Assembly: GCF_029968035.1 (NCBI RefSeq)
Contig: NZ_JASCIQ010000002.1
Span: 62,001 to 126,000 of the forward strand
DNA: 64,000 bases
Direction of reading: 5' to 3'
From: Streptomyces cavernicola
GTDB taxonomy: Bacteria; Actinomycetota; Actinomycetes; Streptomycetales; Streptomycetaceae
The notes below the pieces were generated by a model. The model did not search any database. It was given only the letters and a program-made list of their open reading frames with translations, and was not told where the DNA came from. Below are positions 53,587 to 64,000 of the stretch, one piece after another (the stretch's first letter is position 1; every line of letters begins with the position of its first letter). The position numbers and the translations under genes were made by a program.

Positions 53587-53761
53587 TGCTGGGGAAGACG
53601 GGTGGAGGGGAGCGGGCGGGGTCGTGTGCGGCTCGTGTGGGGCTTGCGCACCTCACGTATGCACTCCCGTCACGGCGTGCGCGCGAGGCGCTCACACCTC
53701 CTCCGTGCGACCTCCCTCTCATCCGGCGTCGCGAGCGGAACGGGTGCCCGTAGACTCCTTC

Positions 53762-53820
53762 CCGTGACACGCCAAGGGCCGCGGGACGGGGAGTCCCAGA
53801 GGCCGGCAAAAGGGCAGTAA
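53762..53820 (+). CDS. Possible leaderless 18-residue leader peptide
   Basis: GTG 53762 is 5 bases after a TAGACT -10 hexamer; the frame stops at 53820, 18 bases before the next gene's GTG at 53839. It may be a leader that couples translation to the 1623-residue protein. The evidence is only position and the promoter; it could be chance. Confidence 0.35.
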
Positions 53821-53838
53821 CAGGGAGGATCCGTCGTC

Positions 53839-58710
<4,872 letters not shown>

Positions 58711-58746
58711 GCACCAACTGACCGCTGCCACAAGGTCGTTACGGCC

Positions 58747-58796
58747 GTACGCGGATGGGGCGCTGTTTCACGTGAAACAGCGCCCCATCCGCGTAC
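58747..58796. other. parS centromere site within a perfect 50-bp palindrome
   Basis: 58764-58779 reads TGTTTCACGTGAAACA, the canonical ParB-binding parS sequence. It is the centre of a perfect palindrome of 50 bp (58747-58771 with 58772-58796). It sits between two convergent genes, so it can also serve as a terminator for both. It should be bound by ParB in chromosome segregation. Streptomyces have many parS sites around oriC, which is compatible with this region's place in the chromosome (from memory). Confidence 0.93.
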
Positions 58797-58805
58797 CGAA
58801 GACCC

Positions 58806-60452
<1,647 letters not shown>

Positions 60453-60505
60453 GGCGTCCTCCCGGTGGGCGCTACGGAGCAGTAGGGTTTCGCTGATTCT
60501 CACCG

Positions 60506-60521
60506 CATACCACTTGGTATG
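60506..60521 (-). promoter_or_regulatory. Operator-like dyad upstream of the acyl-CoA ligase gene
   Basis: CATACC-ACTT-GGTATG is a perfect 6+4+6 dyad about 55 bp before the start. The form suits a TetR-family repressor of lipid genes; no regulator gene is adjacent. Confidence 0.65.
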
Positions 60522-60608
60522 TCACTACTGCGGCGCGGATGGATGCCCGACGGCGGCGTGATCCATCCCATGACGGGCCCCGATCGACCGCTCGGGCCCC
60601 TCCGCCGT

Positions 60609-61154
60609 TCACGGCGTCGGCGCCAGCTCCGGGTCCTGGCGGAGCTTGCCGAGCGCCCGGGAGACGGCGCTCTTCACGGTGCCGACGGAGACCCCGAGCA
60701 CCTCGGCGGTCTGCGCCTCGCTCAGGTCCTCGTAGTACCTGAGGACCACCATCGCGCGCTGGCGGGCGGGAAGCCTCATGATCGCGCGCCACATGGCGTC
60801 CCGGAGCGCCTGCTGCTCGGTCGGGTCGGCGAGCGGCAGCGGGTCCGGCTCGGGCAGCTCGTCGCAGGCGAACTCGTCGAGCTTGCGCTTGCGCCACTGC
60901 GAGGTGCGGGTGTTGAGCAGGGCCCGGCGCACATAGCCGTCGAGCGCCCGGTGGTCCTCGATCCGCTCCCAGGCCACGTACGTCTTGGCGAGAGCGGTCT
61001 GCAGCAGGTCCTCCGCGTCGCAGGGGTCGGCCGTCAGCGAGCGCGCGGTGCGCAGGAGCACCGGCCGACGGGCGCGCAGATACGAGGAGAACGACGGGTA
61101 CCGGGCGTTCGCGCTTCCCCCGGTGCGGACGGGCGGCCCATCGATAACGGTCAT
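60609..61154 (-). CDS. SigE-family ECF-like RNA polymerase sigma factor
   Basis: The 181-residue protein has region 2 (LLRTARSLTADPCDAEDLLQ; ALAKTYVAWERIEDHRALDG) and region 4 (RLPARQRAMVVLRYYEDLSE; VLGVSVGTVKSAVSRALGKL). It belongs to the actinobacterial SigE-family group (SigE70-like), not the classical cell-envelope SigE. ATG 61152-61154: TAGCGT at 61162-61167 ends 7 bases before it (leaderless). No anti-sigma gene is next to it. Confidence 0.88.
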   Translation of the reverse strand: MTVIDGPPVRTGGSANARYPSFSSYLRARRPVLLRTARSLTADPCDAEDLLQTALAKTYVAWERIEDHRALDGYVRRALLNTRTSQWRKRKLDEFACDELPEPDPLPLADPTEQQALRDAMWRAIMRLPARQRAMVVLRYYEDLSEAQTAEVLGVSVGTVKSAVSRALGKLRQDPELAPTP

Positions 61155-61216
61155 GGCTTCCACGCTAGGAGCGGCCCCACCCCCGCGGATCGGCCCCAGG
61201 TCCCGAACCCGCGTCC

Positions 61217-61258
61217 CCCTCAGGTTGTAGGAGTGGGGCCTGCCCCACCTCCTGAGGG
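61217..61258 (-). terminator. Long hairpin downstream of the DUF1906 gene
   Basis: CCCTCAGG at 61217-61224 pairs with CCTGAGGG at 61251-61258, with an inner stem TGGGGC/GCCCCA. It lies between the stop of the DUF1906 gene and the sigma-factor start. Confidence 0.65.
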
Positions 61259-61325
61259 TGGAGGCGGCCGGGCCCGCCCCCGAGGGGTGGGCCCGGGACC
61301 GCCCCGCGGGGAGCGGCCGCGGCGG

Positions 61326-62207
61326 TCAGCCGATCCGGGCGACCGGGGCGTCCATCAGGTTGCGGTCGATGAGCAGGGTGTGGCCGCCGTGCCGCTCCTT
61401 GACGTTGCCCCGGTACTGGTGGATGCGCTTGTTCGGGTACCAGGCGCCCGGCTCGAAGACCGGCTCGCGGTTGAGGTTCGGCTTGCCCTTCCAGCGCGCG
61501 AACCAGATGGCCTCGGGCAGGTCCTTGACGCCCGCCCGGCGTGCCAGCTCCATGTGCTTCACACCGGAGTCGGCGCTGCTGTAGAAGCCCGTGATGTACC
61601 CCTGGGCGCGCACTTCGCGGTTCCAGGCGCGGACGAAGGACAGCGTCGTGTCCAGGCACTTCTTGTTCCGCAGGTCGTACGACTCGATGTCGAGGTAGAG
61701 CGGGCTGCCCTCGCCGATCGCGAACGTACGGGCTCGGGCGACCGCGTCACGGCCCTCCGCGGCGCCCTGCGCGACCGGGTCGGAGCCGATGCGCACCTTC
61801 TTCTTGTTCTTGGCGATCACGCACGGCGGCTGCGAGCTGACGTACAGGGGCAGTACGCGCCAGCCCATGCCGTGGACGCCGCGCAGCCAGGCGCGGTCGA
61901 GGTTCGGCTGCGCCTTGCAGTGCCGGCCCCGGCCGCCGAAGTAGACGCCGACGGCGCGGTAGGGGGAGTGGCGGCGCCAGGCGGCCATGGTCTCCAGGGT
62001 CGGGGCGCTGCAGGTGTCGAAGGCCCAGCCCTTGTAGGTGCGCGGCGCCGCCCGCTTGTCGGGGGCGGCCGCGGCAGCGCGGGCTCCGTCCGCCGGCGCC
62101 GCGCCCGACCCGGCGTCCGTCCCCCGGGCGACGGTCGGCGGCGCGGCGAGCGTGAGCAGCCCGAGCACCGTGAGGACAAGTCCAACGATCGGCTTTTTGC
62201 GGTCCAT
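61326..62207 (-). CDS. Secreted DUF1906 glycoside-hydrolase-like protein
   Basis: The 293-residue protein has a signal peptide (about 1-27; GLVLTVLGLLTLAAPPTVA) and a TIM-barrel DUF1906 domain, related to Rv2525c-like and GH25-like proteins (GWAFDTCSAPTLETMAAWRR; VGVYFGGRGRHC; YLDIESYDLRNKKCLD; YITGFYSSADSG; IHQYRGNVKERHGG). The DIES motif gives an acidic pair typical of GH25-like active sites. The natural substrate is unknown; a cell-wall role is plausible. ATG 62205-62207. Confidence 0.87.
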   Translation of the reverse strand: MDRKKPIVGLVLTVLGLLTLAAPPTVARGTDAGSGAAPADGARAAAAAPDKRAAPRTYKGWAFDTCSAPTLETMAAWRRHSPYRAVGVYFGGRGRHCKAQPNLDRAWLRGVHGMGWRVLPLYVSSQPPCVIAKNKKKVRIGSDPVAQGAAEGRDAVARARTFAIGEGSPLYLDIESYDLRNKKCLDTTLSFVRAWNREVRAQGYITGFYSSADSGVKHMELARRAGVKDLPEAIWFARWKGKPNLNREPVFEPGAWYPNKRIHQYRGNVKERHGGHTLLIDRNLMDAPVARIG

Positions 62208-62269
62208 ACGGCGAGTCAAAAGGCCCGTCCGCCGTGCGCGCCGAGGACACGCGCACGGCGCCGCAGACT

Positions 62270-63436
62270 TCAGCCGTCCGCTGCGAGCAGCAGCCCCGAA
62301 GTGGGCACTCCCGTACCGGCCGTGACGAGGACTCGGGAGGCGCCGGCGATCTGGTTGACGGCGCTTCCGCGCACCTGCCGTACGCCCTCCGCGATGCCGT
62401 TCATGCCGTGCAGATACGCCTCGCCGAGCTGCCCGCCGTGGGTGTTCAGGGGCAGCGCCTCCTCGGCGACGAAGTCGGCGGCCTCGCCCGGCTTGCAGAA
62501 GCCGAACTCCTCCAGCTGCATGAGGACGAACGGGGTGAAGTGGTCGTAGAGGATGCCGACGTCGATCTCGGCCGGGGTGAGGCCCGAGCTGCGCCACAAC
62601 TGCCGTGCCACGACGGAGGTTTCGGGCAGTCCGGTGAGGTCGTCGCGGTAGAAGCTGGTCATCTGCTCCTGCGCCCGGCCCGCGCCCTGGGCTGCGGCCG
62701 TGATCACCGCCGGTTTCTGTCGCAGATCACGGGCGCGCTCCGCGCTCGTCACGACGATCGCCTGGCCGCCGTCGGTCTCCTGGCAGCAGTCGAGCAGCCG
62801 CAGCGGCTCCACGATCCAGCGCGAGGCGGCGTGGTCGGCGAGCGTGATGGGCTTGCCGTGGAAGTAGGCCGCCGGGTTGGTCGCCGCGTACTTCCGGTCG
62901 GTGACCGCGACATGGCCGAAGGCCTCGGGGCCGAGCCCGTACGTGTGCAGATAGCGCTGGGCGGCCATCGCGACCCAGGAGGCCGGGGTGAGCAGTCCGA
63001 ACGGCAGGGCCCAGCCGAGCGCCGCGCCCTCGGCGGAGGGCTCGCGGTGCTGCACCCCGGAGCCGAAGCGGCGGCCGGAGCGCTCGTTGAACGCCCGGTA
63101 GCAGACGACGACTTCGGCCACTCCGCTCGCCACCGCGAGGGCCGCCTGCTGGACGGTCGCGCAGGCCGCTCCGCCGCCGTAGTGGATGCGCGAGAAGAAG
63201 GACAGCTCGCCGATGCCCGCCGCCTGCGCGACGGTGATCTCGGGGCTGGTGTCCATCGTGAACGTGACCATGCCGTCGACGTCGGCGGGGGAGAGGCCCG
63301 CGTCGTCGAGCGCGGCGTGCACCGCTTCGACGGCGAGCTTCAGTTCGCTGCGCCCGGAGTCCTTGGAGAACTCGGTCGCGCCGATGCCCGCGATGGCCGC
63401 CTTGCCGCCGAGGCTGTCCCTGTTCCGTACGCTCAT
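62270..63436 (-). CDS. Thiolase-fold lipid-transfer protein (Ltp2/SCPx-like)
   Basis: The 388-residue protein belongs to the thiolase-like nonspecific lipid-transfer proteins (AAIAGIGATEFSKDSGRSEL; GGGAACATVQQAALAVASGV; DHFTPFVLMQLEEFGFCKPG; NTHGGQLGEAYLHGMNGIAE). Close relatives act as aldolases in sterol side-chain breakdown, partnered by a hot-dog protein. It is coupled by ATGA overlap to the MaoC-like gene. The usual C-terminal thiolase Cys is not in its place, so thiolytic activity is doubtful. Downstream gap to DUF1906 is 62 bp. Confidence 0.87.
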   Translation of the reverse strand: MSVRNRDSLGGKAAIAGIGATEFSKDSGRSELKLAVEAVHAALDDAGLSPADVDGMVTFTMDTSPEITVAQAAGIGELSFFSRIHYGGGAACATVQQAALAVASGVAEVVVCYRAFNERSGRRFGSGVQHREPSAEGAALGWALPFGLLTPASWVAMAAQRYLHTYGLGPEAFGHVAVTDRKYAATNPAAYFHGKPITLADHAASRWIVEPLRLLDCCQETDGGQAIVVTSAERARDLRQKPAVITAAAQGAGRAQEQMTSFYRDDLTGLPETSVVARQLWRSSGLTPAEIDVGILYDHFTPFVLMQLEEFGFCKPGEAADFVAEEALPLNTHGGQLGEAYLHGMNGIAEGVRQVRGSAVNQIAGASRVLVTAGTGVPTSGLLLAADG

Positions 63437-63837
63437 GCGCCCGCCTCCTCGGCAAGTGCCACGGTGACGGTGCCGGTGACGTGCTTGCCGAGGCCGTTCG
63501 CGCCGACCACGTCCACACGCGCCGTGCCGCCCTCCACCTCGGCGACCGTGCCCGTCAACACCATCGTGTCGCCCGGGTAGTTGGGCGCGCCGAGCCGGAT
63601 CTTCACCTTCCGCAGGACGGCCTCCGGGCCGAAGCAGTCGGTGACGTACCGTCCGACCAGGCCGTTGGTGGTCAGGATGTTCATGAAGATGTCAGGGGAG
63701 CCCTTCTCCTTCGCGAGCTCCGCGTCGTGGTGCACGTCCTGGTAGTCGCGCGAGGCGAGCGCCCCGGCGACGATCAGGGTGCGGGTCACCGGGATCTCCA
63801 GGGGCGGCAACGCCTCCCCTGCCCTGAGGTGTGTCAT
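63433..63837 (-). CDS. MaoC-like hot-dog hydratase
   Basis: The 134-residue protein has a hot-dog fold (TLIVAGALASRDYQDVHHDA; DIFMNILTTNGLVGRYVTDC; KIRLGAPNYPGDTMVLTGTV) with the catalytic-type Asp and His of MaoC hydratases in DYQDVHHD. ChsH1-like enoyl-CoA hydration in steroid side-chain breakdown is likely. ATG 63835-63837 overlaps the stop of the upstream acyl-CoA dehydrogenase, and its own stop overlaps the lipid-transfer gene, so the unit is tightly coupled. Confidence 0.87.
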   Translation of the reverse strand: MTHLRAGEALPPLEIPVTRTLIVAGALASRDYQDVHHDAELAKEKGSPDIFMNILTTNGLVGRYVTDCFGPEAVLRKVKIRLGAPNYPGDTMVLTGTVAEVEGGTARVDVVGANGLGKHVTGTVTVALAEEAGA

Positions 63838-64000
63838 GAGCGCTCCCCCTCCTCGATCGCGTCGTCCCCGTGCGCTATCAACTCCCCCAGATCCGCGAGG
63901 AGTTCGGCCCCGCCGCCGAGGTAGGCGTCCAGCTGCCGCCCCCACAGGAAGTGCCGGTGCACCGGGTGGTCCAGGTCCGCGCCCGTGCCGCCGTGCAGAT
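63834..64000 (-). CDS. Acyl-CoA dehydrogenase, C-terminal part (cut by window edge)
   Basis: The last 55 codons read LHGGTGADLDHPVHRHFLWG to EEGERS and stop at TGA 63834-63836. The HGGTGADLDHPVHR stretch is typical of the FadE28/ChsE-type acyl-CoA dehydrogenase C terminus. It is upstream in the same operon as the MaoC-like and lipid-transfer genes. The rest lies outside the window, so the length and active-site base cannot be checked. Confidence 0.8.
   Translation of the reverse strand, partial: LHGGTGADLDHPVHRHFLWGRQLDAYLGGGAELLADLGELIAHGDDAIEEGERS

Larger units (their letters stand above)
53533..53838. other. 306-bp gap: terminator, promoter and possible 18-residue leader ORF
   Basis: A terminator hairpin for the SSI gene lies at 53546-53586. 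TAGACT at 53751-53756 ends 5 bases before GTG 53762, which opens an 18-codon frame (MTRQGPRDGESQRPAKGQ) ending at TAA 53818-53820. GGGAGG lies just before the large gene that follows. No other coding region is seen. Confidence 0.5.

Noticed and set aside
53602..53820. 72-codon plus-strand frame after the SSI gene
   Set aside because: Only the last 18 codons have a promoter-linked start; the rest has no ribosome binding site and no domain.

Overview
The window is high-GC (about 70 % or more) actinobacterial chromosome, almost certainly Streptomyces. The evidence is codon third-position GC, GTG starts, a bldA-type rare TTA codon, a 6C RNA, an LsrL-type nucleoid protein, SigF/SigN-type stress sigma factors, and a gene order that matches, from memory, S. 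coelicolor from about SCO4087 down to about SCO4005. There are no insertion sequences, phage genes or CRISPR arrays. This is core-arm chromosome with small accessory patches.

Left part (0.1-22.4 kb): purine biosynthesis is spread over four transcription units on the minus strand: purF-purM, purS-purQ-purL, purC and purD. Between them lie a META-domain lipoprotein, an MDMPI/SCP-type protein, lsrL, and an ABC exporter plus two-component system cassette lying between two tRNA-Gly(GCC) genes. A DMF-beta-like protein and a membrane protein that looks like an M48 protease without its metal motif follow. dnaX and the SRP RNA close the section.

Middle (22.4-37 kb): small regulators and transporters include an AraC protein beside a DoxX-like gene broken by an in-frame amber codon, a LysR/EamA divergent pair, a flavin monooxygenase, a winged-helix gene behind a MerR-type 19-bp-spacer promoter, and a TetR/HhH-GPD pair. 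They are followed by a tartronate semialdehyde reductase, a HerA-like ATPase, upp, tadA with its partner gene, and three tRNAs across the region.

The 37-46 kb part holds the 6C RNA, sigF, a sigN-like gene, and a MarR-regulated DHA2 pump carrying C-terminal carboxypeptidase-regulatory-like domains. Next to the pump is a YceI protein carrying the same kind of domain. The 46-53 kb part has a TetR/DHA2 pair with three phased operators, an OmpR-type regulator, an amidohydrolase, small enzymes, and tRNA-Arg and tRNA-Ser.

Right end (53-64 kb): a subtilisin-inhibitor-like gene has a TTA codon. A 1623-residue PAS/pseudokinase/receiver protein follows, then a perfect 50-bp palindrome centred on a canonical parS site. 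An acyl-CoA ligase, an ECF-like sigma factor, a DUF1906 secreted protein and the start of an acyl-CoA dehydrogenase/MaoC/lipid-transfer-thiolase operon complete the window.

Many genes appear leaderless: a TANNNT hexamer ends 5 to 8 bases before the start codon. I used this to choose several starts.
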